From Acanthacorydalis orientalis (Eukaryota > Arthropoda > Insecta > Megaloptera > Corydalidae), in the NCBI GenBank assembly GCA_034766995.1, contig CM068315.1, positions 43,381,318 through 43,445,317 on the forward strand: a stretch of DNA of 64,000 bases, read 5' to 3'. The notes under the pieces are model-generated. The model ran no database searches and was not told the origin of the DNA. It saw only the letters and a program-made list of their open reading frames with translations. Shown one piece after another: positions 37,409-48,914 of the stretch. Position 1 is the stretch's first letter. Each line of letters starts with the position of its first letter. A program made the position numbers and the translations under genes.

Positions 37409-38212
37409 ACTGGTCTCGCCGCTATGCATGCGTTTTATTCGTACTATGATTGGTTGATATATGTCACGTGGTCTCTGTTCTGATTGGTTCATACCGACGA
37501 CATGATCAGTGCTCTGATACACGGTGCACAATGAAATAGAGTATACGATTTCAATGTAAAACTGATAAGAAAGTTATTCTAAATATTTTATTCACTGAAG
37601 CTTTAGAGCAGTGGTCTTCAAACGTTGTCGACTCACGGAACCCTTTAGATTATATTTTTTTGCGGAACCTCTACCATCCCTAGAAAACTCAACATGCGTA
37701 CCTCACAAATTTTGAAAATCAGTCATCTTACATGACCAAATTTTATTATTTACTTCTAACAGAGCAAGGTCGAATGTGTACTCATAATAATAAGTATTTA
37801 TAGTAATAAAATAAATTATTATTACTATAATAGGTATTCATAGTAATAATAGGTACAATAATATGTATTTATAGTAATAAAATATATTATTATGAATAAA
37901 CTATTTTGAATTCTTAACTTTTAGGGGTTTTGCTTCGAAAATTCTTCCAAATTTTGATTTTGACCCGTGAAACCCCCGAATAAGGGTTACAAGGAATACC
38001 AGGGTTCCGCGGAACACAATTTGAATACCACTGCTTTAGAGTAAAAAGAATGTTTAGACATTTTAACAGTGTCTTTTTTTTTGCTAATTTTTATAAACTT
38101 TATCAATAAACTTTTTCTGACTTACATTTTACCCAGATTAGTTATATGTATAATTTGTTAATTTCTGTTATTCGGTAAGGCGAATTGGACGTTAGCGACC
38201 AGAGCCCACTAG
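37409..38212 (-). repeat. Repeat family S, copy 3, split by a hAT insertion
   Basis: Inverse of copies 1 and 2: ATGATTGGTTGATATATGTC, GTTCTGATTGGTTCATA, CACGG, TTTTACCCAGATTAGTT, AATTTGTTAATTTCTGTTAT, then GCGACCAGAGCCCACT. The match breaks at 37601-38041, where a hAT element and its target duplication sit, and resumes after it. Confidence 0.75.
37609..38033. mobile_element. hAT-type MITE with perfect 8 bp target duplication
   Basis: A 425 bp element. Left end CAGTGGTCTTCAAACGTTGT and inverted right end CAGTGGTATTCAAATTGTGT. CTTTAGAG flanks it at 37601-37608 and 38034-38041. CAGTGG-type termini with 8 bp duplications are diagnostic of hAT transposons. CGGAACC/GGTTCCG motifs recur near both ends. 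No transposase; the interior is TA-rich with TATTTATAGTAATAAAAT twice. It sits inside repeat family S, so it is the younger insertion. Confidence 0.95.
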
Positions 38213-38216
38213 TTAT

Positions 38217-38218
<2 letters not shown>

Positions 38219-38255
<37 letters not shown>
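38219..38255. repeat. (TA)n microsatellite
   Basis: TA tract directly beyond the end of repeat S copy 3. Confidence 0.95.
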
Positions 38256-38258
<3 letters not shown>

Positions 38259-38404
38259 ATGTATCTGTATTAAATATACAAAATATAAACTTCAATTCTC
38301 ATTAAATATAAAAATAAATATTCTTGACTTAAATTTCTATGATGAACATCGTTTTATCAAAATTTAACTTTATATTAAAGTTGAGCAATATTAGAAATGA
38401 TTCC

Positions 38405-38705
38405 ATTTTTAACATCAAAAATAATATTCATTCACAAACAAATAACTTTTTCATCCTACAAACAACGAAAAAAAATTCTTTTAATCATAAATGATCAATA
38501 AATCATTATTTATCATTTTTGACTATATCCAATTTTCAATGGCGATGGCATCATTTTCAGATCGGTAAGGCACAGAGAGAGATTTTTCTATAAATTGAAA
38601 CTTTAACGTTTTTGACCAAAAATTTTTTTATAGTTTTAGGAATGGAACACATTCATTTGTAAAAGAGAATTAAGCAACAGTGTCAGAACTGTATTGTAAA
38701 AACAT
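38405..38705. repeat. LIR family copy
   Basis: Forward arm: TTCACAAACAAATAACTTTT, AATGATCAATAAATCATT and GGCGATGGCATCATTTTC. The reverse outer end CATTCATTTGTAAAAGAG, then CAGTGTCAGAACTGTATTG at 38681-38700, gives the family terminus. Confidence 0.75.
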
Positions 38706-39094
38706 GATTTGTTTATTTTTAAGAGAGAGTGTCGTAACGCATAAAATATGCAAGTCATGCTAGAACAGTGGAAGAGGTCGGAAAATGAATTACGATTTCA
38801 TCAACTCAAATTTGCCATCTGTTTTTTAATAAAAGATTCGTCAGTTACACAACAGATATAGCAGCATTATAAAAAAATAATTGCGGATATTTTGAGAATT
38901 GAAGTGTTTATTTCCTTTTCGATAAAAAAATATTCATTTTCTTAAAAAAAAACTAACCGAATTAATTTGTACGCCTAATATATTTTTTGCTTTAAAACAT
39001 GTTTATAGAATTTTTTTATAGGATATTAAACAAGCCAGACGGTTTGAACATCATTGATATTAAAATAAAACATATTCATCTTCAATACACAGTT

Positions 39095-39360
39095 TACAAA
39101 TTAATTTTTATCTCACACACTATAAATTATATTAACTGTCAATATCTTTAATAATTACTTATCGATCATTTTTGATTTTTGATTATGTGCATCTGGATGA
39201 CAGTACTTTCATCTTTTAAATTTTTATTTATTTTACAGCGTTGAGTATGATTGCATCTCTATCGAAATGTACATAAAAAACAATGAAAAAAGATCAATAA
39301 TTCTTTTTTGATGTAAGAATAATTCGTTAATGTTAACACATACAGTTCCAGAATTGTAGC
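39095..39360. repeat. LIR family copy, compact
   Basis: Forward: ATTACTTATCGATCATTTTT and GATTATGTGCATCTGGATGA. Reverse: AGCGTTGAGTATGATTGCAT, CTCTATCGAAATGTACATAA and AAAAAAGATCAATAATTC, with a terminal ACATACAGTTCC. Confidence 0.65.
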
Positions 39361-39378
39361 TTCTACTTCACTTCAACA

Positions 39379-39771
39379 TATATATATATATATATATATA
39401 TAATATTTTTATAATCAGTTTAAAAATTGAAAAACGTAACAACAAAATATATTCGACATAAAAGAAAATTAAAGATAAAATTTTCATTTAAAAATATATA
39501 CTTTTTTAAAACTAATATCAATATTAGATTTTATTATATATTCATATAAAGTAAAAAAATGTTGTATCAACCTTAAAAATAAAAATTATAAAAATATATA
39601 AACAAAACTATAAAACTTTTTCATTTTGATTAAAATCTAAACGACTTTTACTACCGAATTTTTTGTATAAAAAAAGTATAATAGTATACGAACAAGTGTA
39701 TCTGTTTATATATGAAAATCATGAACGCTTTTCTATGTAGTATGCGTCAAAAAGCATAAAGTATATCCACG

Positions 39772-39822
<51 letters not shown>

Positions 39823-39888
39823 CATACATACATACATACATACATACATACACGAGACAGCTTATCTTAATCTAATCTGCGGATGATA
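39379..39888. repeat. AT-rich DNA with (TA)n and (CATA)n tracts
   Basis: (TA)n at 39379-39402, and (TA)n followed by (CATA)n at 39773-39852. The rest is AT-rich DNA without features. Confidence 0.8.
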
Positions 39889-40040
39889 CACAAACTAGCA
39901 CGCGTTTACGTTCACCAGTTCGGCCGGAAATTGCTGGGTCCGCTGTGAAATCGAAAGCGTTTTCCGGCGATTGGAATGTCGCCGCCATTTGCTATAATAC
40001 CCGGTGCGCTAACGCCTTTGCGGCAGTGAATATGATTGGT
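39889..40040. other. GC-rich unique island
   Basis: One of the strongest GC rises in the window, with CpG-containing motifs such as TTCGGCCGGAAATTGC, GTCGCCGCCATTTG (a YY1/Pho-like CGCCATTTG core) and CCCGGTGCGC. No open frame with coding character. Best read as a candidate conserved non-coding or promoter element. Confidence 0.3.
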
Positions 40041-40469
40041 GGCAAATGTAACGAAGAATAAAATCCAGGTTTTTTTTTTATTATATTGCGCTAGTATTGT
40101 TTTCGATTTCGTTGATTCGATAAAAGATTTATTTATTTTAAATCCTATTTATTTATTGAAATCTAAAATGGAGATATAAATCGACTATTATTTTTTAACC
40201 GCTAGTATTTAAGGTTCGTTTGGTTGATATGTTTTTTTTTAGTTACAGAAAATATTTGACTTGAATTAAATTATTTTAATTGTTGAATTCTCTAAATAAG
40301 AACTATATTTTTTATAATTTTAGAAGAATAATAATATAAGGTGTATTTAGGATAAATCAGATCTGATAGCAAGAGTTCTAGGCTGCTTTTCGAAAAAAAA
40401 AATTACCATCAACCAAAAAACCTATTAAACTCAAATCACTCATTTCAATTTTTTGATCTAGATATGTAT

Positions 40470-40970
40470 AGGAAAAACGAATCGTTGAGCAGAGTGAGAT
40501 TATTGTTCAATTCTGACTTTTATGCATATAATCTTGAAAACAGAATATTTATCAATATTTTATAAATTTTATCTACAATTCTTTCCGATTTAATTTCTCA
40601 TGTCTGTTTATCGCATGTGTAAGGCTACTAACTGGTTGATAAAGATTTTCATTACATTATTTTTCATTCACAATGATAGAAATAGAATCAAACAAGAGTT
40701 TATTAAATAAATATTTCGTTTAATAATTTAATTAACAATTTGAAAATCCTCTCGCATATTAAACAATTTCACAGATCACCTATTTTATCATCTCATTAGT
40801 CACAAAAATGGTGATTGGTTGGATGGTTGATGCTCAATCTTAATGCTTGTATTTCGAAAATATAATGTTTATCAACATTTTATAACATTTTTCTACAATT
40901 ATTTTGATTTGAACCACTCATATCTACTGTATTAGATATGTTAAAGTAGTAATTGTCTAATCAACGGGCT
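40470..40970 (+). repeat. Diverged direct repeat, period about 320 bp
   Basis: TTTATCAATATTTTATAAA, then TCTACAATTCTTT, at about 40540-40585 recurs as TTTATCAACATTTTATAAC, then TCTACAATTATTT, at about 40868-40905. Each is followed by CTCATGTCTG or CTCATATCTA and a TTGNNTAATCAAC-like end. Confidence 0.5.
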
Positions 40971-40999
40971 TTATGCAATCAACAGCTGATCAGGATGTA

Positions 41000-41664
41000 T
41001 TAGATTGGTAGGAAAATAATTGCGGTTTTGTTTTATGAATTCTTACCTTATTTTTTTCGATGAAAGTATAATTTCATCGTGTTCATATTAATATTATTTT
41101 AAAGTGCAGTTTTCATTCTGTATATTGGTTAAATCTATTTTGGTTTTATTATTAATTCTGTTTCAAATTGGGCTATTGAATTAAAGAAGAAGCAAATAAG
41201 AGCAATTTTTGTATTAGTTTAGCTTTGAGGGTGCTTCGACAGCTAAGGTCATTAGCACCCGAACACAAATTATAATTGAAAAACACACTCCGTTTACGCA
41301 CTTGCGTTCGAATCATCCATTTGTATTAGTTAAAAACTGGCGGTAAAGCAGCAGAAACTGCTTAGAAACTAAATTATGCTTTTGGTATGAGTACTGTTAA
41401 GGAACATACGGTGCAATAGTGGTTCCAAAAATTTCATGCTAGGAACGAGAGCCTTGAAAATTAAGAAGGTCGAAGACGTTCTTCTTCAGTTCATAATGAC
41501 CAACTGAAGGCTTTTGCTGAATCAAAACTACATACAATATGAGAGCTTGCACAAAAATTAGGCGTTGGTTATCCAACAGGTTTGGACCACTTAAAACCGC
41601 TTAAATTAAAAAATGTATATGAATTTTAAGGTTATAAACCGCAATTATTTTTCTACCAACCTAA
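41000..41664 (+). mobile_element. Internally deleted cecropia-type mariner (MITE C)
   Basis: Left terminus TTAGATTGGTAGGAAAATAA after TA; right terminus TTTTTCTACCAACCTAA. It carries the same deleted interior as MITEs A, B and D: N-terminal coding remnants GGKAAET and VQ.WFQKFHA.NESL, then the common junction. Stop codons are frequent. Its 665 bp length is explained by a 100 bp secondary insertion plus a 12 bp duplication (41221-41332); without these it is about 553 bp, close to MITE B. Confidence 0.9.
41221..41320. mobile_element. 100 bp retroposon-like insertion with 12 bp target duplication
   Basis: An insertion inside MITE C between two copies of TTTGTATTAGTT (41209-41220 and 41321-41332). 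The host element's sequence reads through when it is removed. It contains a GGGTGCT..AGCACCC hairpin (41230-41260) and GTTCGAATC (41307-41315), which matches a pol III B box, while TAGCTTTGAGG at its start resembles an A box. A SINE or the 3' end of a LINE are both possible. The duplication length fits target-primed retroposition rather than a TA- or TTAA-specific DNA transposon. Confidence 0.75.
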
Positions 41665-41699
41665 CATATATATGCATATATATATATAACACCTTTAAG

Positions 41700-42535
41700 G
41701 AATACAGTGTATAATTTCAATACTATCTTTTTTAAATATAAGTTATACACTCCATGTATAAAAAATACTTTTAAACTTTTATCAAATCGAGTTTCTAGCT
41801 TCACAAATGATTTTATTCACTAAAATGAGAGAAATATATGTGATTGATCAATAATTAAATATTTAACATTTGACGAGAATATTTGTTTGTTATAGAGAGT
41901 CAACATTTATTTCTGAAAATGGATTAAGCCAATATCAAAAAGTACAATCGTGTGTTTAAATTGTCATTCTGATTTAATGTTTTATTTTTCAATTATGCCA
42001 ACTAATATCTTAATTAATACATTTGACAGAATTGAATAGATATAAATGAAATAAACTCGAAAATCTCATACTGCACAAATTTTTTGTCGGGAAATAATGT
42101 ATGATATATTGCGTTCGCCAGATCTATATTGGTAATCACATTTTTCAACGTTTAGAAAATTTAATAAATTTGATACGTGACTACGATGAAGTCATATTAA
42201 TAAAATCGATAGTTTAATAAGATTAAAGTTCAAGGATATCAGAATTTATAATATAAGTTTTCTTTAAAAACAACTTTCCTTTTATTAATTGGTTTATTCT
42301 TTATTTTCAATTCAAACAAATATTTCTTTATATTTCTGTCTCTTTCAACTCAAATGTTGCATACCTAATTGTAGCTTTTAAAAGCGTTATATTGATACAT
42401 TTATTTATTGTTGTTACAAAATAAAATTATAAATTAGATTGTACATCATTATACCTGTTGTCGAGATATAATTTTAAGTAACATTAAAAATATGGTACAA
42501 TAATGAATATGTTATACGTGATTGTAAATCTATTA
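41700..42535. other. AT-rich DNA, weak LIR relic
   Basis: GATTGATCAATAATTAAATA at about 41843 within 41780-41880 may be an eroded LIR arm. A small TA tract lies at 41669-41690. Otherwise nothing recognised. Confidence 0.4.
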
Positions 42536-42539
42536 AATT

Positions 42540-42890
42540 AACAACACTGTTCTGACACTGACTAAATTTACTTTCACAAATTCATTATTTTCTTCGCTTC
42601 ACAAACTATAAAAAAGTTTAATCGAAAATGTCCAATTAATCATTGTTGAGTACTATTAATTTTTTTTTATGCGAATTTCAATAATATACTAACATCTTTA
42701 GAGTTTTTAAGTACAGAAAAATCTGATTATGTGATAAATTTGATCGATCGTGAATTTTTCTAAATTCTCACAAGCAAGAATAAAAAGTGATTAATAATAA
42801 TTTATTTTAAAAAAATGATTAGAAACATTTAATGATTTATGGAATGAAAAAAGAATTCATTGTTGAAAATTTAATAAATTCATTATAAAA
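42540..42890. repeat. LIR family copy, near full length
   Basis: The left arm begins CTGTTCTGACACTGACTAAA and TTTACTTTCACAAATTCATT and runs to AACATCTTTAGAG. The right arm holds AAAAAGTGATTAATAATAAT, GATTAGAAACATTTAATG and AAAAGAATTCATTGTTG. Total about 350 bp. Confidence 0.75.
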
Positions 42891-42894
42891 TTTT

Positions 42895-44929
42895 CTCCAA
42901 TTCTTTCATGGTTATTGACTTAAACTCAAAATGATACATTTTTGTATTAAAAAATGTATTCATTTCGTAAAGACGAATTGTTTTTATATTTTTTTCTTAT
43001 AAAAGTATGTAAATATTTCATCAATGATGTAAGATATATTTTAATAAGTTTAAGTTTTCTCATAGTACTCGTTTTATCATAGATGAAATAATCTTAATTA
43101 TAAAATTAAAGTTGGCTGATTATAAAAATAATTCTACTCACTAATTTATTTTCATTTAAGCTTCAATTTCATGATAATTTTGGTATAAGAAGTTTGTTAT
43201 CATGTACAATAGACCTCATAGCTGATAGAGAACATTTTTCTGTTATTATTTTATTTCAAATCATTATATTTTATTAACAAATACAAAAATTTAAATTAAT
43301 TTATAAATAAATGGACAACATACTCTTGCTTTTAAAATACAATGATATCTTTTTTGAATTTAGTTTTGTTACTGTGATTAAATTCACTTTTTTAAATTAA
43401 TTTTTTACACATTAACTTTTTTCTTAGTGAAGAAAAAATAAATTTGTAGAAGTGATTTTTTAATTATTTTAATTGGAATTTTTAAATGTTTTACTGTGTT
43501 TCTAAAGGAAGAGCATTTTAATACTTTACCGTAAATTGGTTTAACTTTTTGTATTTTTTTTTTATAAAATATAAAGATTTCAAGTAAAATAATGAGTTCT
43601 GTTTTATATAAAATGAAAGAAAAAGATATTTTTAGAAAAGAAAGTAAAACATCTTGAATTTCTTTAATGAAAAGTCTGAGAGTATATTTTCAAACAAACT
43701 TCTTGCTCCCATTGTGTATCTATAACGTTTTTTCTCATTGAATCTTTATATCATTTTCCGATAAACTTCTAAGGGACACTGTTTAAATATAAAGCAAATT
43801 TAAAAATAGTTTACACTTCAAGTAAAATAATTTTTGAAGTTTTATTAAATTTACTTTCTAAAATCGAAAATGATTTCACTTTATAAAATAATAAAAATAT
43901 AACAATCAATTGTTAAACGTTTGATCAGAAAAAATATATATTTATTGAAATGAATACACTGTGTGTAAAATAGTCACTAAAACATTTTTTAGATCAAATT
44001 TCTTTTAAATCTAAGGTACTCAATAGTACTAACATAAAACACTTTTGTAAATTAGGTCAGAAACATAGTTTTTACATAAATTTATTCTAAATTATCGAAG
44101 ATTTTTAGTTAAAACTTTTTCTATATTAAAATTCATGAACCGTAAATAAAAAGTACTTTTAGTAATTGTATTGTAGATCCCTTTTTATAAAAAAATATGA
44201 ACTACATTTTTCAGATTTTTGAATATGAAATATATTTGATTACTTATGGCATATTTTTGATATAAATTTAGATACAAATAATAAAACCGGATTAAAAATC
44301 TAATAAAACGTTGTCAAGATATTTCTGCTCTGAAACCATGCGAATTCCATTTATTTAACGAAATAACAACCATCATATTTCGCATTAGAAGTCGAAATAG
44401 AAAATTGTGCCAATGTCGGAACACATATTCCATATATGAAAAGGTTTATAACAATTCTCGACTCGCCGTTGTTGTAAATCAAGAAATTTAAAATTCTAAT
44501 ATGAATGAAATTCCACGTTTTTGCATACATAACAGAGATTGAGAATACGCCGAGATTTTATGCGAGTCCCCTGCTCTCTGTCGAAACGACACACACATAT
44601 ATACTCACTATATGGGTGTGTGTATGAATCTGGATCGCTCTTCTTTCGTTGCTATACCTCCATTTTGCAATAACTAACAATTTAAATAATGGCTTATGAG
44701 CATAATAATTTTATTACGTATTCTTATTGAGAAAAGTACTACATTCTAGGACGCATGGCCTTAACTTATGTTCGTATGAATCTGCTCGGAAATGTATGAT
44801 CTAGAGCTTTATATTTATTGTCGTTTTTTAGCAGTATGTACAGTGGATTTTTTTTTATTATAGTGCATCATTTGACTGGATTTTAAATTCAGTTTATATT
44901 GTAATTGCTCATAAGATGTACATACTTAC

Positions 44930-44965
<36 letters not shown>

Positions 44966-45425
44966 GGAAATAAAATCTTCAAATAAAAGTAATCACTCAT
45001 TTTATGAGGCTATTAAATATAATATTATTGTATTTAATAAAATATCTAGTTTAGAAAAATATAATAATACTTTGAAATTACAATAAGACTCAAAACTTTA
45101 TATTTCTGCCATTTTATTATTTTTACTTAATAGTAATGTATCAGTAACCAAATGTTTATTGTGTTTTTCACAAGGATTATATTTTTCTCAAATGCAGAAT
45201 TATATCTATAATTAATTGTGTCTTAACAATTCTAATAAAATTCAATGAATCAATAATAGTAGAATCTTATTTACAATGACGCTAATTTAATATTGATGTT
45301 TAATGTTAAATTAGATTGTTTAAAATGTAGCAGATTACTAGTAAGAAAACGCAAATTATTTTAAAATTTTAATTTTACATAAATGTTCTTGATATATATT
45401 TTTTAATTTATATCTGAAAAATATT
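42895..45425. other. AT-rich DNA with eroded LIR ends
   Basis: LIR-like termini are at 43360-43440 (TACTGTGATTAAATTCACTT) and 43845-43940 (ATTAAATTTACTTTCTAAAA, TTGTTAAACGTTTGATCAGA). (TA)n at 44934-44961. No gene recognised. Confidence 0.4.
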
Positions 45426-45432
45426 ATTACTA

Positions 45433-46017
45433 TCAGGTTGATAGAAAAATAATTGTGGTTTATGCCCTTCAAATTTATATAAATTTTTCTTTTTTTTTTT
45501 GATTTTCTTAGCTGTTTTAAGTGGTTTAGAACTGTTGGATGACTGACGTCTAACTTTTATACATGTTTTGGAATTGTTGTGTGTGGTTCTGATTCAATCA
45601 GTTGGTCAGTTGGTCGTTATAAACTGATGAAGGGCATCCGCGATATTCTTGATCTTCAAGGCTCTCGTCCCTAGCACAAAATTTTTAGAATCACCATTGC
45701 ACCATACACTAACCACAGTTCCTTTAACAGTACCTACACCAAAAGCATTGATTAATTTACGAGCAGTTTCTGCTGCTTTACAACCCGATTTAAACTCATA
45801 CAAAAATTCTTTCATTTACTTCTTTTCCATCTTTAATTCAATAGTCAAATTTCAAGCAAAATTAATAATAAAACCAAAGTCAATGTTACCAAAATAGAGA
45901 CCGAAAAATATATTTTAAAATGATAATAACATGAACACGACAAAATGCACATTTATTGAAAAAAATAAGGCTCCAATTCAGAAAATAAAAACCGCAATTA
46001 TTTTTCTACCAGTCTAA
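45433..46017 (-). mobile_element. Internally deleted cecropia-type mariner (MITE D)
   Basis: A 585 bp element flanked by TA. Left end TCAGGTTGATAGAAAAATAA; right end TTTTTCTACCAGTCTAA. The coding strand is minus, with ATG at 45828-45830. The N-terminal remnant EFLYEFKSGCKAAETARKL is the best preserved of the MITEs, but a stop follows a few codons after the ATG and a frameshift follows GTVK. The junction to the 3' end is the same as in A-C. Confidence 0.9.
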
Positions 46018-46029
46018 TACATAATTATC

Positions 46030-46200
46030 TATACTGAGATGAAATTCATAAATTACTTTTTCATTCTCCTACGTACTTTTTTCTAACCAAAAATATTCAA
46101 TAATTGATTATTGATCATTTTTTATTCATACTTATAGCCAATTTGATGGTTGTACAATCACTAAGAAAACTTGGATACAGAAATATCTTTCTCTTTTATT
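46030..46200 (+). repeat. LIR family copy (one arm)
   Basis: CCAAAAATATTCAATAATTG, ATTATTGATCATTTTTTATT and ATGGTTGTACAATCACTAAG. It begins a few bases from the right end of MITE D. Confidence 0.6.
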
Positions 46201-46554
46201 CCTTTTCTTTCTAGCACTCTCTTTTATCTCTCTCTCTCTTTCTATATTATATATATAATATTTATTTGTTTATGTGTATACATTAAGACCTGATCTTATC
46301 TGGTTTAACCTAACCAGACCTGACCTAGTTTGATTTGACTTGATAACGTAAACAGACTTATCATAATATTAGATTTTAGTTTATACCAATTCGTTTAATG
46401 TCACATAATTCCTTCTCATTCGTTTCTTTCGCAATTACAAAAATAATTAATAATTGTATTTTATTAAACACTTAAGTGTGCAAATCTAAAACCTGCTTTA
46501 GATCTGCTTTAAAATCTCTTAAATATTTTATACTTTAAATACTGAATACAGAGA

Positions 46555-46745
46555 CCATACACTCACTTTCACAAATAAATCCCTTTTTCACCCTACAAAC
46601 CAAACCAAATATTTTGAACAAAAGTATTTCATTAGTTATTAATTTTTTTCGATTGTCGCTTATGCACATTTAAATGACAAATCCATTATTCTCAAAGTGC
46701 CAAGTTGCCGAAAATTTTTGATATAGACAAATATATCGAAAAAGT
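46555..46745 (+). repeat. LIR family copy (one arm)
   Basis: CACTTTCACAAATAAATCCC, TTTTTCACCCTACAAACCA, TTATGCACATTTAAATGAC and TTCTCAAAGTGCCAAGTTG. Confidence 0.65.
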
Positions 46746-46749
46746 CTTG

Positions 46750-47869
46750 TCGTATTGTGAATTGATTGTTTTTTTATAACGTGTTTGTGAACATTTTGTA
46801 GTCTTCAATGGAACTTTGGCAAGAAGATATACCTTTCAGTTCTGTCTGGAGATATCTATTTCATTTTTTTTCATATAACTATTCATTTATATAACATCAA
46901 CTCCAGATGAACTGGATTTTTCATCTATACTATATTTTTTACACGAAGTACATTCATACTAATTTATACCATGTATGAACTGCCAATATAAGCTGGTATA
47001 TTAAGACACCCTTACGTTAGACAAATTCACATTCTTCATCTAACAGATATTTAGAATGATGGTAAACATACTTTCTTATAGACTTAATTTATTTAAGATT
47101 AAGATAAAAGATGATTTATCTATTAAGATATAAAATCATCTATAAATGATAAATTTAAATTTTTTATAGAATTTAATTAAGAAAATGAAGATATCGTACA
47201 GGAATATTTGAACAGTGATAAAAATTGTATAATAAAGCATAAATTGTTAAAATTCTTTTTATGTTTTATTTAGTTAATAAAATACAAGAAAGAATTCCGT
47301 TGATTTCACAACATGTCGATATTAATTAACTGTTACTTGATTTAAACAAGCTCAATTATTTTTTGTAATTAATTAAAAGTTTTCTTTATGACAAAGTAGT
47401 ATCTTTTACGGGATTAAATAAAAAAATACGTAATAAAACTATAAATATGTAATTAAAAGTTTTCATGAGACAAACAATCCTTATAAAAAGCTCAGTTTTT
47501 TTATACAGTGCATCGATGATTATTTTATAAGAAAATTCTTTCAGTAAATAATTATATTCAATCTTTGCTAGTTTAAGATATTTTTTTTTGCTGTTGAAGT
47601 TTATATTTTTATTTCATTTTATTATAAAAGTACCAAAATAGATAATCACTTTAGTTCAGGTTTTTATTTTACTATTTGTGATATCACTATGTTTCAAATT
47701 TTAAAATTAATTTTATAAAATATATAATTTATTTATGGAATGTAAATATTTATATTTATTTTTTTAATCTAGTAAAAATTAATAGATTTTTATACACTTT
47801 TCATATAAGAATTTATTCATTTATTCAAATCTGTCATTTGATTTTAATATATTATTGTGAATGTGTTGA
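46750..47869. other. AT-rich DNA, nothing recognised
   Basis: No ORF or repeat match. Confidence 0.5.
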
Positions 47870-48300
47870 TCCGATGAGATAATTCTCTGTCGAGAAGATG
47901 GACACAGTGTCCGTAAGAATCAACCTTGATCTCATAATCCGATAAGTTCATTTATTCGAACAGATCTAACAAAACAAATCCGTTTCTCTACACGCATCTC
48001 ACCTCCCTCGCCGAATGGTCAAGGTGAGTCCAGAACAATATCAAGTCGAATTGTATGCACTGGAAAGACACTGTTCAGTATTCAACGGTTACTTTCGTAG
48101 CGGATATTAGAAAATTTACATAGCGTCTGGTCTGGGTAATCTTTAAGAACAGCGGAGACTGTGCCGTCGTACGCCAAGTTTCGGGATGAATATTAACAGA
48201 AAGGTTCACTGATATATTATTGAGTCGCTGAATGATTGATGGTTTCATTCCTGGATGTAATTACGGCAGCTCATAATGAGTTTGTTTTTGAAGTCGTCTA
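47870..48300. other. Higher-GC unique segment
   Basis: About 430 bases of near-balanced composition inside AT-rich DNA. It includes CATCTCACCTCCCTCGCCG and GACTGTGCCGTCGTACGCC. No open frame, TIR or pol III box was found, so it may be conserved non-coding DNA or an old unrecognised repeat. Confidence 0.25.
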
Positions 48301-48825
48301 CTTGTATTATGTTCATAGAACATTAACGAAATTCCATCGAGTGTAATAATAAATTAATTTCAGTCAACTCTTTTAAACAGAGTTACTCAAACTTACTGTT
48401 TGTTTTTCATTTAGAAAAATATTAAACAGTTAATGAGTATAGTTTTAACGAAAACTAGTACGTTTTAATTTCACTTTTTTTTTTAAAAAAAACATTACTT
48501 TTTAAATAATCATTAAGTTTTAAAATTTTAAATTTTTCCATCAGATTATTCTATATTAAATTTTTCACACTGACAAAATAATTTTGTTATAATGAGAATA
48601 TTTTTGCATTAAAGAACTAATAATAAAACTATATAATTGTAAAGAATTTTACCTAGTTTTCGATCAAAGAAAATTTTGATTAGTAACTTTTTTATGTGAT
48701 TTGTGGAGAGACGAAATTGCATTTATGAACGTAAATTTAGTCATTGTGTTACTATAATCGTGACGAAACTTGAAATTAAATGACAAAAGAAATATTAAAA
48801 TTTTCAATAATAGATTATTGTGTCA

Positions 48826-48866
48826 TTTTATTGTGTCAATTTTGAAACACAATTGACACAATAAAA
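48826..48866. repeat. Perfect 16 bp hairpin, 9 nt loop
   Basis: TTTTATTGTGTCAATT (48826-48841) pairs with AATTGACACAATAAAA (48851-48866). A short tandem array of ACTCTAATAAA-like units follows to about 48914. Confidence 0.9.
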
Positions 48867-48914
48867 CTCTAATAAAATTCTAATAAAAACTCTAATAAAA
48901 CTCTAATAAAATCA

